Below are positions 1 to 10,917 of a stretch of DNA of 64,000 nt, piece by piece (position 1 is the first letter of the stretch; each line of letters begins with the position of its first letter). A program made the translations under genes and the position numbers. The stretch comes from Opisthocomus hoazin (lineage: Eukaryota; Chordata; Aves; Opisthocomiformes; Opisthocomidae), in the NCBI RefSeq assembly GCF_030867145.1, contig NC_134439.1, forward strand, positions 7,415,379-7,479,378, in the 5' to 3' direction. The notes beneath the pieces were generated by a model. It did no database searches. It saw nothing but the letters and a program-made list of their open reading frames with translations, and was not told the origin of the DNA.

Positions 1-184
1 AAGCCCCCTTCAGGTACTGGAAGGCTGCTGTAAAGTCTCCCTGGAGCCTTCTGTTCTCTGGGCTGAACAACCCCAATGGTCTCAGCCTTCCCTCATAGGA
101 GGGGTGTTCCATCCCTCTGCTCATTTTTATGGCCCTCCTCTGGACCCGCTCTGACAGGTCCATGTCCTTTCTGTCCTGAGGACT
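1..184 (-). mobile_element. CR1 LINE 3' fragment
   Basis: The segment reads as the antisense of the CR1 ORF2 end, with the usual CR1 phrases for 'tactggaaggctgctgtaaa' and 'gggctgaacaaccccaatg'. It is truncated on the left by the window edge and on the right by the LTR that starts at 185. Confidence 0.8.
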
Positions 185-606
185 TGTCCTGAGTTTGGCT
201 CGGATGGGGTTGATTTTCATAAGAAGCCGGGAGGGGTGACCGAATCTAGCCAAACTAATGGGATATTTGATACCATATGACATCATGCTCTGTATTTAAG
301 TGGGGGAGCTGACTGGAGGGGGGGGTGATGTGGTGGGGTGGGGAGGTGGGCGGGGGGGGTGTAAGCTGCTACTTGAGAGTGAGATGAGCTGCTTAATAGC
401 AGTGAGATAATTGCACTCTGTATATTCTTCTTATCGGCATTAGTGTTGTTATTTTCTTCTCCTTTTGCTATTCTGTTAAATCTGTCTTTATCCTAACCCA
501 GAAGTTTTGCCTTTTACTTCTGCTTCTCCTCCCCATCCCACTGGGGAGCAGGAGTGAGCGATTGACCATGTGGTTCTTTGTTGCTGGCTGGGGCTAAACC
601 ATGACA
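185..606 (+). mobile_element. Solo LTR of an avian endogenous retrovirus (TGTCCTG...CATGACA family)
   Basis: It begins TGTCCTGAG and ends AACCATGACA, so it has TG...CA ends. Inside are the motifs 'gggttgattttc', 'ccatatgacatcatgctc', a TATA-like 'gtatttaag', and a late 'ctgttaaatctgtctttatc' stretch, all typical of one abundant bird LTR. A G-rich tract occupies about 310-361. Related copies lie at 30845-31476 and 51370-51680. Confidence 0.75.
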
Positions 607-644
607 GTCTGTTTGGACACCCACCATGGGATGCCAAAAAGGAC

Positions 645-1744
645 TGTGGTGGGTTGACCCTGGCTGGGTTCCAGGTGCTCACCAAAGCCTCTACATCACT
701 CCCCCTCCTCAGCTGGACAGGGGAGAAGAAATATAATGAAAAGCTCATGGGTCAAGATAAGGACAGGGAGATTACTCACCAATTACCATCATGGGCAAAA
801 CAGACTTGTCTTGGGAAAATTAATTTAATTTATTGCCAGTCAGATCAGAGTAGGGTAATGAGAAATAAAAACTAAATCTTAAAACACCTTCTGCCCACCC
901 CTCCCTTCATCCTGGACTCAACTTCACTCCTGATTTTCTCTACCTCCTCCCCCTCAGTGGTGCAGGGAATGGGGGTTGCAGTCTGTGCATCACAGGTTCT
1001 TTTTGCCTCTCCTTCTTCCTCAGGGGGACTAATCCTTGCACTATTCCCCTGCTCTAGTGTGGGGTCCCTCCCACGGGAGACAGGCCTCCATGAACCCCTC
1101 CAACATGAGTCCTTCTCATGGGCTACAGTTCTTCAAGTACTGTTCCAGCATTGGTTCTTTCCACGGGGTGCAGTCTTTCGGGAACATACTGCTCTAGTGT
1201 GGGTCTCCCACTGGGTCACAACTCCTGCCAGCAAATCTGCTCCTGTGTGGGCTCCCTCTGTCCACAGGTCCTGCCAGGAGCCTGCTTCAGTGTGGGCTCT
1301 CTGTGGGGTCACAGTCTCCTTTGGGCATTCACCTGGTCCAGTGTGGTGTCCTCCACAGGCTGTAGGCGGATATCTGCTCCACTGTGGACCTCCACGGGCT
1401 ACAGGAGGACAGTCTGCCTCACCACGGTCTTCTCCACAGGCTGCAGGGGAATGTCTGCAGCACCTCCTCCTCCTCCTTCTTCACATACCTTGGTGTCTGC
1501 AGGGTTATTTCTCTCGCATGTTCTCACTCCTTTATCCTGAAGCAGTTTTTTTCACTTTTTTAAATATGTCATCACAGAGGAGCTTCCACTATTGTTGATT
1601 GGCTCAGCCTTGGCCAGTGGTGGGTCTGTGTTGGAGGTGGCTGGCATTGGCTCTATCAGACATAGGGGAAGCTTCTAGCAGGTTCGCACAGAAGCCACCT
1701 TTGTGCCCCCCGTTACCAAAGTCTTGCCATTCAAATCCAATACA
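645..1744 (-). mobile_element. Long LTR (about 1.1 kb) of an ERVL-like family
   Basis: The antisense of the LTR begins TGTGGTGGGTTGACCC and ends CCAATACA. Between about 1040 and 1480 it holds degenerate tandem units of about 50-70 bp built on phrases such as 'ctccacaggctgcagg' and 'ccagtgtgggctc'. This layout is characteristic of one widespread bird LTR family. A second, split copy lies at 35568-37270. The 200-residue open frames here are low-complexity products of these units. Confidence 0.75.
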
Positions 1745-3103
1745 GGGCTCCAGAGTTGGATGCAGTACTCCAGGTGGGATCTCACCAGAGGAGAGTAGAG
1801 GTGAAGAATCACCTCCCTCGACCTGCTGGTCACGCTTCCTTTTAATTCAGCCCAGGCTATAGTTGGCTTTCTGGGCTGCGATGGTACATTGCCGGGTCAT
1901 GTTGAGCTTATCATCAACCAGCACCCCCAATTCCTTCTCCTCAGGACTGCTCTCAATCTGTTTTCCATCCACCCTGCCTTTGTTCTTGGGATTGCCCAGA
2001 TCCATGTGCAGGGCCTTGCACTTGGCCTTATTGAACTTCATAAGGTTTGCGCAGGCCCACCTCTCAAGCCTGTCCAGGGCCCTCTTGATGGCATCCCTTC
2101 CCTCCACTATGTCCACTGCACCACGCGGTTTGGTGGCATTAGCAAACTTGCTGATGGTGCACTCAATCCCACTGTCCATGTCGCCAACAAAGATGTGAAA
2201 TGGCACTGGTCCCATACTGACCCCTGAGGAATGCTGCTTGTCACTGATCTCCACTTGGACATCAACCCATTGACCACAACTCTTTGACTGCGACCATCCA
2301 GCCAATTCCTTTTCTACTGAGCAGTCCATCCATCAAATCTGTGTCTCTCCAATTTAGAGACAAGGATGTGTGAAACAGTGTCGAATGCTTTGCACAACTC
2401 CAGATAGATGACAACAGTTGCTCTCCCATCCACCAGTGCTGTAACCCCATCACAGAAGGCCACCAAATTTGTCAGGCACGATTTGCCCTTAGTGAAGCCT
2501 TTGGCTGTCACTAATCACCTCTTTATTTTCCATGTGCCTTAGCATAGTTGCCAGGAGGATCTGGTTCTCCATGATCTTGCTGGGCACAGAGGTGAGACGG
2601 ACTGGCCTGTAGTTCCCCAGGTCTTGCTTTCTACTCTTTTTAAAAACAGGAGTTATGTTTCCCCTTTTTTCAGTCAGTGGGAACTTCACCGGATTGCTAT
2701 GACTTCTCAGATATGATGAATAGTATCTTAGCAACTTCATCTGCCACATCCTCCCATGGACTCCTGCATCTTCAGGTTCCTTCACTGGTTTCAAACCTGA
2801 CCCTTTCCTACATTAGGCAGTGCTTTATTCTCCCAGTCCCTGCTTTTGCCATCCAGCTTGGGCAGTGTGGCTGGAGCACTCGCCAGTGAAGACTGAGACA
2901 AGAAAGTCAGTGAGTACTTCAGCCTTTTCCATATCCTGGGTAACCAGTTTCTTTCTGGAGGGGCCCACATTTCACCTAGTCCTACTTAATAACTCATGCA
3001 CCTATAGAAGCTTTTCTTGCTGCCTTTGATGTCCCTGGCCAGATTTAATTCTATCAGAGCTTTAGCTTTCTTAACCTGATCCCTGGCTGCTTGGACAACA
3101 CTT

Positions 3104-3396
3104 CACAGAATCACAGAATGTTCGGGGTTGGAAGGGACCTCTGGGGATCATCTAGTCCAACCCCTCGGCCAAAGCAGGGTCACTTACAGCAGGCTGCAGA
3201 GGACCTTGTTCAGGCGGATCTTGAATATCTCCAGAGAAGGAGACTCCACAACCTCCCTGGGCCACCTGTTCCAGTGCTCCTTCACGCTCAGAGTGAAAAA
3301 ACTATAGGAAAACACTGCTGAAGCCCGGGATTGAACCAGGGACCTTTAGATCTTCAGTCTAACGCTCTCCCAGCTGAGCTACTTCAGCCCTGCCTG
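3104..3396 (-). mobile_element. Chimeric retroposon: tRNA-Phe head fused to CR1 3' tail (SINE-like)
   Basis: On the minus strand the order is an 8-nt leader, a complete tRNA-Phe (3388 down to 3316), a short trailer containing TTTT, then about 200 bp of CR1 3' end finishing in the ATTCTGTGATTCTGTG octamers. The insertion is flanked by the direct repeat ACACTT (3098-3103 and 3397-3402). Removing it joins the interrupted host CR1 continuously. This is the architecture of a CR1-mobilised tRNA SINE, or of a single template-switch event between CR1 RNA and a pre-tRNA. Only one copy is seen in the window. Confidence 0.75.
3316..3388 (-). tRNA. tRNA-Phe (anticodon GAA), intact cloverleaf
   Basis: The 73-nt minus-strand sequence starts GCTGAAG and ends CTTCAGC plus discriminator A, giving a perfect 7-bp acceptor stem. 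The anticodon stem TTAGA/TCTAA closes the loop CTGAAGA with anticodon GAA. The A box (TAGCTCAGCTGG) and B box (GGTTCAATCC) are both present, and the T loop TTCAATC fits consensus. No intron is present, as expected for animal tRNA-Phe. A TTTT terminator lies 3 nt after the discriminator base. It sits inside a CR1-linked insertion, so it may be a retrocopy that kept its internal promoter rather than an ancestral locus. Confidence 0.9.
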
Positions 3397-3846
3397 ACAC
3401 TTGTTTGTCCCTCACAGGCTACCAGTCATTGTTTCCACCCTCTGTAGGCTTCCTTTTTGTGTTTGAGTTTGTCCAGGAGCTCCTTGTTCATCCATGCAGA
3501 CCTCCTGGTGTTTTTGCCTGACTTCCTCTTTGTTGGGATGCATTGCTCCGGAGCTTAGAGGAGCTCATCCTTGAATACTAACGAGCTTTCTTGGGCCCCT
3601 CTTCCTTTGAAAACATTTTCCCATGGTACTCTACTGAGCAGATCCCTGAACAGGCCAAAATCTGCTCTCCTGAAGACCAGGGTAGTGAGCTTGGTGTGCA
3701 CCCTTCTTGTTGCTCTAAGGCTCCTGAATTCCAGCAGTCAAGGCTTCTCTTGAGCTTCACATTCCCCAACAGCCCCTCCTTGTTGATGAGAACAAGTTTA
3801 AGCATAACACCTTTCCTCATAGGCTCGGCTATTACTTGTAGAAGGA

Positions 3847-4161
3847 AGTTATCAGGAAGTTTCTTCCGCTCTACTCGGCTCTGGTGAGACCCCACCAGGA
3901 ATACTGCATCCAGCTCTGGAGCCCTCAGGTCAAGAAAGACACGGACCTGTTGGAGCGAATCCAGAAGACAGCCACAAAAATTATTAAAGGGATGGAACAC
4001 CTCTTATCTGAAGAAAGGCTGAGAGAGTTGAGATTGTTTAGCCTGGAGAAAAGGCTTTAGCGAGACCTTATTGTGGCCTTTCTGTACTTAGAGGGAGCTT
4101 GTAAGAAAGATGGGGAAAAACATTTTAGCAGGACCTGTTGTGATAGAACAAGGGGTAAAGG
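3847..4161 (+). mobile_element. CR1 LINE fragment, sense
   Basis: The plus strand translates to CR1 RT end phrases, for example 'YSALVRPH'-like and 'RLFSLEKRL'-like peptides, with stops. It is truncated at the right by the LTR that begins at 4162. Confidence 0.75.
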
Positions 4162-5050
4162 TGTAACCGATAGCCTTGCTGGAATTGTCAATGCAAGATG
4201 AAAGACAGGCTCAGACTCAGGCATCAAGAGAAGAGTTAACAAAGGGAGCATTTAAACTGTGCTTATCAGACAGAGGTAAGGGGCGATAGCCCACCATTGT
4301 AAATCAAGTGATCTGTGGGCTGCAGTGGAGGCCGGGCAGCCAGAGATTGCTTTGGACAAAGAACAGACGGCCCCTAAAGCGCATACCAAGATGCCTGCTC
4401 CATAGGTGTGTCAAACTGCTGAGTCCTGCTTCTGGTGACACAACATTCCATGCCAAGAGCCAATCGATACACAATAATTGACTTAGTCCCACCTTGCAAA
4501 AAGATTTTCAGACATATAAAAATTGGCACTTAAAAACTCTCTTTGGGAGGAGGAGGAGCCAAGTGAGAACTTTACCTCATGGACGGATTGATGAGCCTGA
4601 ACCTCTCTTTCCCTCCCAAGAAGGAACACCTTTTTGGTAAGAGTTGCACCTCTGACCTTGTCAGAAGTATGCCCAGGAACACATTGTTAACTAAAGCACT
4701 AAACCATTACTCCGAGCTCAACTTTGTAGACAGTGCATTTATCAACGGCAGTCCCGAATCTGTAGTAACTGTCCCTTGAATAAATCACCTGTTTCCACTT
4801 TGTGAAACTGTTTCAGTGAAAGTCCTTGGAAGGGCTCTGACAGGCAAGCTGAATCTGATAAGTGGCTACACACTTAACCCTTTAGACACAAACTGTTGAC
4901 CAAGTCTGGGACTAGGAGTAGATCCAGCTGCACCTAGACTCTCCTCTGCGAGAGAGTTTAGAACGCAAGGGAGTCTGCTCTGAACCTGGTGACTCAACGG
5001 GAGGGCTTTCCTTTTGCTGCTTATCAGACTCCCCTTACCCCTTTTAACGC
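4162..5050 (+). mobile_element. 5' LTR of the decayed provirus 4162-9973
   Basis: It begins TGTAACCGATAGCC and ends near CCCCTTTTAACG. A polyadenylation signal AATAAA sits in 'ccttgaataaatcacc' near 4775. An antisense copy of the same LTR at 55603-56400 confirms both ends. Immediately after it comes 'aattggcgtagtctgcagg', a plausible primer-binding/leader zone, and then retroviral coding remnants on the same strand. Confidence 0.7.
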
Positions 5051-5082
5051 GACAATAAGAATTGGCGTAGTCTGCAGGATTG

Positions 5083-5562
5083 TGATGCTTTGAAAAGCCG
5101 GAACTGAAGACTCGATAGTCGGCAGACTATTAAGCAGGTATTCTTTATTACGGCGCCGGGCACACGGGGGGATCTCTCCTCCAAACGTGTGCACCGAAGA
5201 GACACAGTTACTAGGTATTTATGCTATGTTAACATACATATTAATTACATTTCCAAGAAATGTTTATCATAGTAATGGTTTTTCCAAGAACTCATTAATA
5301 TGTGGTAATGTCCGTCACACATGTTTGTTTGGCGTCTCTCAGTGGGGTCTTCAGATTATCCTGCAGCCTCCTTATCTCTGTAGTTTGCATACCTGTTCTC
5401 CCAAGGCCCAGGCGCCTAAAGGGATTATTCAGGAGTCCCCTGTCTTGCAACCGTCCCAATTATTCACAAAGAACCAAGACTTGTTTTGGTTGTGCAATGA
5501 TTCTGACCACCTGAAGTGATAACATCCCCTACATGATACATTTGTTACATTTACAGTTATCA
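5083..5562 (-). mobile_element. Solo LTR inserted into the provirus leader
   Basis: The antisense has ends TGATGC...GTTATCA and is flanked by the 4-bp direct repeat ATTG (5079-5082 and 5563-5566). The R region 'ctttattacggcgccgggca' recurs in LTRs at 35902-36454 and 45060-45511. The nested position shows that it is younger than the host provirus. Confidence 0.8.
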
Positions 5563-5566
5563 ATTG

Positions 5567-6200
5567 CCATGGATAAACTGCTGCAAAAATATGTGTGCAC
5601 CATCACAAGCAGGAATGAAACGGGCCCAGAAATTCTGGAAAGATGAGGATAAAGTGGTAGGATGGATAAAACTATGTCTAAGTGAGCAAAAGATCAAAAA
5701 AACTAAAGACAAAAAAATTACTTGTGCTGTGTTAGGGGCTGCCTATCTTGCACGCAGAAAGAAATTAAAGAGTCCCCACCCAAAATAAATTGCGGATGTA
5801 GAATATGCTGCACTAAAATCAGAAAATGAAGCATTAAAAACATCAGTGACTTTTGAAAAGGAAAGTCAAAAGAAACTGGAGACACTAATCGACACGCTAA
5901 AAGGTGAAATCAGTTACCTTAAATCGCAACTGTTTGAGGTCAATAGGTGAGAAAAACACTTAGAAGAAAAATTAAATCTCTTATTAAACCAGATACCATC
6001 CTCAGTTTCAGCTAAACAAATCCGCAAAAGAATACAGTATGCGGATCCTGAGACATGGGATGGAGACATCTGGGACAGTGATGATAATGATGAACTGGAG
6101 GAAAATTCTGATTATGATGTGGCCCCAGGACCAATACCTATTTGACCATTGATTAAAACAGAAACCACCAATGAGGGTGGAGAACATGTCACTGAAAATC
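5567..6200 (+). pseudogene. Retroviral gag remnant, N-terminal part
   Basis: Directly after the nested LTR a gag-like reading frame starts near 5569 but shifts frame within about 30 codons. The longest open piece continues to about 5786 and is lysine-rich ('KKTKDKKITCAVLGAAYLA'). Further fragments follow to 6200, including an acidic stretch near 6060-6120. The family was assigned from position (LTR, leader, then this) and from the pol remnants downstream, not from a recognised gag motif. Confidence 0.5.
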
Positions 6201-6660
6201 TGTGAACAAAACCTCGTAACACCAATGTAGTGTTAAAAGGCAGGCATTCTTTATTGCAGCACTGGATGCACGGGGGATAATTCCACCGAATGTGCATACC
6301 TCATACCTTTTTCATGCAGTTTATATAGATAAAAATTTACATATTTATTTTATTCATGCGTATTCGGTATTATTCTCTTTGACGATTGGTGTAAACTTTT
6401 CTCGATTCTTAAGTAGATTGTTGAGCAGACTCAGTCATCCTCTTCTATTGTTCCTTTTTGAGTAGGTGGTGTTACTTAAGTAGGGGGCCAGTGAGTCGGT
6501 GGTCGCGATCTCCCCCTGCCGGAACTACCTTTTGCCCACCAGGCTCGCAAGCTTGGCAAACCTGGTCAGTTTCTGCAGTCCACTTCACAGAACCACACTC
6601 CATCATTTCTCTTGACAAAAACACAATTACCTACTATGGTTAGTGTTAATGGTTGCGTAG
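6201..6660 (-). mobile_element. Solo LTR nested in gag
   Basis: It contains 'ggcattctttattgcagcactgg' in antisense, related to the R region of the LTR at 5083 but diverged. The ends are approximate because no clean target duplication was found. Gag-like sequence appears to resume after it. Confidence 0.55.
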
Positions 6661-7310
6661 AGACTAGACCCTCTGTTCCCAGCCCTAATGTCCAGGTGGG
6701 TCAGACTGTACCAGGAACATAGCAGCATTGTTCGTATCTATGGTCAACTGATTCCCAATATTTGCCTCTATAGATCTAGCAAGATTAACTCCATTGATCC
6801 GTGGCCTCCCAGACAGTTTAAACATAGGTGGCCAGTGTACAAGATCAACTTCAAGTCGTGGGACCCAGACAAGGCCGACGCCCACGTCAAGGGCAAGATC
6901 AGGATCAGGACGAAGATCAAAATCAAGTAATCCCTTGGAGTGAATTTGTACAAGACGTAGTGAACTACGGGCACAGGATGGGGATGGATCAGATGCTCCC
7001 AGTTATCTGATCCACCACCTCGTGGAGTTCGTTAGATTCACAGCCCTAAGCCTAAGCCCAAATGCAAATTAAAATTTGATAAGGAGCATAACGAGCTCTG
7101 GTGTAAAGCTCGAGCTATGGGGATGCCACAACACCTAATGACTGGTATATCCAGGACTGACCCAAAATTTCTGGTAGTCATGAAGCCATAAATTGAATTC
7201 AACAAAGAAATGTCAGCCGGCAGAAAACAAAACAACTGTTAACTCCTCATCCTCTGCCCCACAGCAGGAGCTAATTGATTTAACAGACACTCAGGCAAAA
7301 AACGCATATC
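6661..7310 (+). pseudogene. Retroviral gag/pro remnant, no recognisable domain
   Basis: The segment lies between the nested LTR and the protease remnant on the same strand. It has only short open pieces, such as a lysine/arginine-rich tail near 6890-6930. No zinc knuckle was seen. It is assigned to the provirus by position only. Confidence 0.35.
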
Positions 7311-7323
7311 CCTGGGGAGGGCT

Positions 7324-7515
7324 GTGAGCCTCCTTCCTCAGCAGGTACTAGCTATACAGTGGCTCTCCGATACAGCTCCCGAACCTGTCATTCCCATCCC
7401 GGTGGGACCAGAGAAAGTTTTTGTACATTTCCTCATTGATATGGGTGCTCAAATTTCGGTAATCACCAATGAGACCACAACATGCTTAAATGTAAAACCT
7501 GGTCGCCGTAAGTAA
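7324..7515 (+). pseudogene. Retroviral aspartic protease remnant
   Basis: The frame includes 'FLIDMGAQISVI', which matches the retropepsin active-site region (hydrophobic-hydrophobic-D-T/S-G-A). The catalytic threonine/serine is replaced by methionine. It ends in a stop at 7513-7515 after about 60 codons, so it is truncated. Confidence 0.65.
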
Positions 7516-7546
7516 AATTTACAGGAATTGATGTAGTCATAAGGCA

Positions 7547-8035
7547 TTGCCCTACAGCAAAAATTACCCCGTGGCTCCCAGGCGAACAAAGATTAACCCG
7601 CATGAAGTACTGGTCGCTGCTGCTAACACTAATATTTTAGGATTTGATTTGTTGTATGGCAGAGTGCGGAAATTCCCCAGTGGTTCAGTTTGGAGATTTG
7701 CCAGGCAAGAAACTAAACAGAATAATAAATATATTCGAAATGTTCATATCTTTACCACCATCAAAAATTACACCATATCAGCAGCTGCACAACTGGGTGT
7801 TGAAGGGGTGGTAAAAGGTTTAGAAAACCGAGGCATGATCACTTGTACACACTCACCGTATAATTCCCTTGTTGGGCCAGTAAAAACCCCAAACTGGCAA
7901 TGGAAGCTCAGGATTGATTACAGGCACTTAAATGCCAGTACTGCACCTTTAACTGCAGCTGTACTGAGCACTGCAGAATTGGTAACCCAAATACAGGGAG
8001 CCTCTGACACATGGGTGGCAGCTTTAGAGATGTAA
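7547..8035 (+). pseudogene. Reverse transcriptase N-terminal remnant
   Basis: From about residue 85 the frame reads 'LENRGMITCTHSPYNS', then 'WQWKLRIDYRHLNAST', the RT fingers region (the usual 'G.I....SP.N.P..PV.K...WR...D.R.LN'). The part before it is out of frame. The palm domain with the YxDD motif is missing because the sequence jumps to integrase after about 8040. Confidence 0.7.
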
Positions 8036-8184
8036 AACGAGGCCACACCGGCCAGACCGAGCTGATTTGTATCGGGAAGGCATAGTCCGAGGGTGGCCCG
8101 TGTCAACAAAACTGTGTGAACAAGTGCTAACTGCCCGTTCATAGTGTCCGACTTAACAAAGATCATCCAAGTAAGGCGTCTCCC

Positions 8185-8562
8185 ATGCACATCCGAAATA
8201 AAAAAACACTGTGGCACACCTGGCAAATTGATTACACAGGTCCTTTGCCACGCTCAGGAGGTAAGAACTTTATATTAGTAGGGGTGGAAGTCGTTTCAGG
8301 AATTACCATGGCAACGGCTGTCCTGGCTGCAACTGGAGATAACACAGTTTACAGCCTGAAGGAATGGTTCAGCACCCTCCCCCTTCCTGAGGAGATTCAA
8401 AGTGACAACGGATCACACTTTACAGCCACAGTGGTACAAGACTGGGCAAAACAAGGAACCTGGTGGGTATTCCATACTCCGTACTACCCCCAAGCAAATG
8501 GTATTGTTGAGCGAACAAACGGATTAGTTAAACGATTTGCGAAAACCCATGAATCTGGGTGA
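8185..8562 (+). pseudogene. Integrase catalytic core remnant
   Basis: The frame shows the three acidic active-site contexts in order: 'WQIDYTGPLP', 'IQSDNGSHFT' and 'PQANGIVERTNG'. A stop follows at about 8560, so the C-terminal domain is lost. Short in-frame remnants with stops follow to about 8860. The core is unusually open for a provirus that is otherwise this damaged. Confidence 0.8.
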
Positions 8563-9137
8563 CATCTGTGATTATCCAATGCCATCTATCAATTAAGTAA
8601 TAGAGGGAGCAGAGATGGCTGTCCCAGAAGGAAAGCCTTCTCTGCTTCTGCCACAACATTGGTACCAAAGGCAGATGTAAAACCAGGAGACCATCCTCTG
8701 ACTTTTACACAGACCAGCCAGTGCTGGTTAAAATGCCTCAGACTGGAACAGTGGCACTAGTATTAACAAAATCAAAACATCTTTATGTTTGAGAAGCAAA
8801 AGATAGCTCTGGAAAACTGCATCGAATCAGTACTAGATGGATAGTACCTTCCTTTTAACCTATTATAAGCCGGTTTCAATGACAACCGAGCACTTTCCTT
8901 TCTTTTCTGTTTACAGGGTTTTGAAACGCTGGGAAACTACGCCTAAAGTCACAGACTACCATGTGTCAAAACTGCCGTGAAGGACTGCTGATTTTTATCT
9001 GTGGGATACTTCTAGTCCTAATCCGTGGAATCATCTGTAAACTAAAGTTTCCAGAAAATCAAAACAATCTGACAAAGAAGATAATAGTGATTTAATTCTG
9101 ATAGGAATACCTATTTCTAGTTTCACTTGTATATTAT

Positions 9138-9935
9138 GTGATTTGGGTTTTTTTACCTTTTGCTTTATTGTTTAAGTTACTGGGATTTAATGAAAAATGG
9201 TTTTCTTTTGTTGTGATTTTGATAGTTATAATTTACTATAGAATTGCCAATATGAATCTACTATCATGCATCAGCAGTGGTAGACAAATATGTGTAAGTT
9301 TAATGCCTATTCATATATTAGATATAATGATTGTTCATGTGTTCCATAGAGATTATAATAAAAAAAAAAGGAAATCTTCAGGTATGATAGAAGAAAAGAC
9401 AGCCTTTAAGTTGTTGCAAGCATTTCTTAGCACATTGAATTGGACTCAGGGAACCACTTGTCTTATGCTGTTAATGACCCCTACAGAGGGACTGCCTGTT
9501 ATTGTGTGATAAAAGTGGATCCCAAACAGGTTAACACGTGGGGATATGATATAGCTTCTAACAACAATGCTGAGCCACAGGCCAAAAGATGCCGAGTTCC
9601 TTTCCAACATTATCTAAATGGACATAACAGCCTCGATGAACTCGAAAATAGTACGTGTAGCACTTCAATGCTACCTGCACCACCTGAAACTGTATGGGTG
9701 TGTTCTAATGGACAAATATCAGACTACACTCAACGCTACTGGGATGGATTAGAATGTGCTTTAGGTATTACAAGCTTGTGTCCTACTGTAGCTTTTAATT
9801 TCATTCAATCCTTAACAAAATCGCAAGGACATAGAGCTAAAAGACAGTCACACATGTGGAACTCCATGCAAGAAAATCGTAATCTTTTTGCCTGGCCGAG
9901 ATATTCTACCCCAGCAATGAGACTAAACTTAGGAA
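9138..9935 (+). pseudogene. Retroviral envelope remnant
   Basis: Two overlapping open frames (9138-9509 and 9440-10009) lie 3' of integrase. The second contains several Cys residues and a basic tetrapeptide 'RAKR' at about residue 132, compatible with a surface/transmembrane cleavage site. The first is hydrophobic near its start. There is no transmembrane segment after the basic site, so the C-terminal half has been lost. Confidence 0.55.
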
Positions 9936-9973
9936 CGAAAGCTTTTTTTGCTGCTTATCAGACTTCCTTACCC
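9936..9973 (+). mobile_element. Remnant of the 3' LTR end of provirus 4162-9973
   Basis: 'ttttttgctgcttatcagac' followed by 'ttccttaccc' matches the last 35 or so bases of the 5' LTR ('ccttttgctgcttatcagac'). The envelope frame therefore runs straight into the LTR tail, with the rest of the 3' LTR deleted. Confidence 0.55.
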
Positions 9974-10917
9974 AGAATCACACAGAATCACAGAATAGTA
10001 GTGGTTTGAAGGGACCTCTGTGGGTCATCTAGTCCAACCCTCCTGCCGAAGCAGGGTCACCTACAGCAGGCTGCACAGGACCTTGTCCAGGCGGGTCTTG
10101 AATATCTCCAGAGAAGGAGACTCCACAACTGCCCTGGGCAGCCTGTTCCAGTGCTCCATCACCCTCAGAGGGAAGAAGTTCTTCCTCATGTTCAGACGGA
10201 ACTTCCTGTGCCTCAGTTTGTGTCCATTGCCCCTTGTCCTGTCACTGGGCACCACTGAAAAGAGCTTGGCCCCATCCTCCTGACACCCACCCTTCAGATA
10301 TTGATAAGCATTTATTAGATCCCCTCGCAGCCTTCTCTTCTTCAGGCTGAACAAGCCCAGCTCCCTCAGCCTCTCCTCGTAGGAGAGATGTTCCAGTCCC
10401 CTCATCATCCTTGTAGCCCTCTGCTGGACTCTCTCCAGTAGCTCTTCATCTTTCTTGAACTGGGGAGCCCAGAACTGGACACAGTACTCCAGATGAGGCC
10501 TCACCAGGGCAGTGTAGAGGGGAAGGAGAACCTCCCTCGTCCTGCTGGCCACACTCTTCTTGATGCATCCCAGGATCCCATTGGCTTTCTTGGCAGCCAG
10601 GGCACACTGCTGGCTCATGGTTAACCTGTCGTCCACCAGGACACCCAGGTCCCTCTCCACAGAGCTGCTCTCCAGCATGTCCACCCCAAGCCTGTACGGA
10701 TGCATGGGGTTGTTCCTCCCTAGGTGCAGGACCCTGCATTTGCCCTTGATGAACCTCATCAAGTTCCTCTCTGCCCAACTTTCCAGCCTGTCCAGGTCAC
10801 GCTGAATGGCAGCACAGCCTTCTGGTGTGTCTACCACACCTCCCAGTTTGGTGTCATCAGCAAACTTGCTGAGGGTACATTCTAACTCTGCTGAGTCAGA
10901 GCTGCCGCTCCTTGGCA
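9974..10917 (-). mobile_element. CR1 LINE 3' end with open ORF2 C-terminus
   Basis: The minus strand has a 285-codon open frame (10061-10918) that is the CR1 RT C-terminal part: '[17 protein letters not shown]' (the [Y/F]ADD box), '[17 protein letters not shown]', and '[19 protein letters not shown]'. The 3' end has 'ATTCTGTGATTCTGTG' octamers. The 5' end is truncated. The open frame suggests a relatively young copy. Confidence 0.9.

Larger units (their letters stand above)
1745..3845 (-). mobile_element. CR1 LINE, ORF2 region, antisense and decayed
   Basis: Translation of the minus strand gives CR1 reverse transcriptase pieces in several frames: '[15 protein letters not shown]' and '[18 protein letters not shown]' near 2330-2510, a RT tail with 'ELGVLVDDKLNM' near 1890-2000, and '[19 protein letters not shown]' near 2560-2620. 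Frames are broken by stops and indels. The 3' end is cut by the LTR ending at 1744. A separate insertion (3104-3396) interrupts it. Confidence 0.85.

Noticed and set aside
1040-1480. CRISPR-like regularly spaced repeats
   Set aside because: The repeats are imperfect LTR-internal units in an animal genome.
957-1598. A 213-codon plus-strand frame
   Set aside because: It lies in the tandem part of an LTR and has no recognisable domain.
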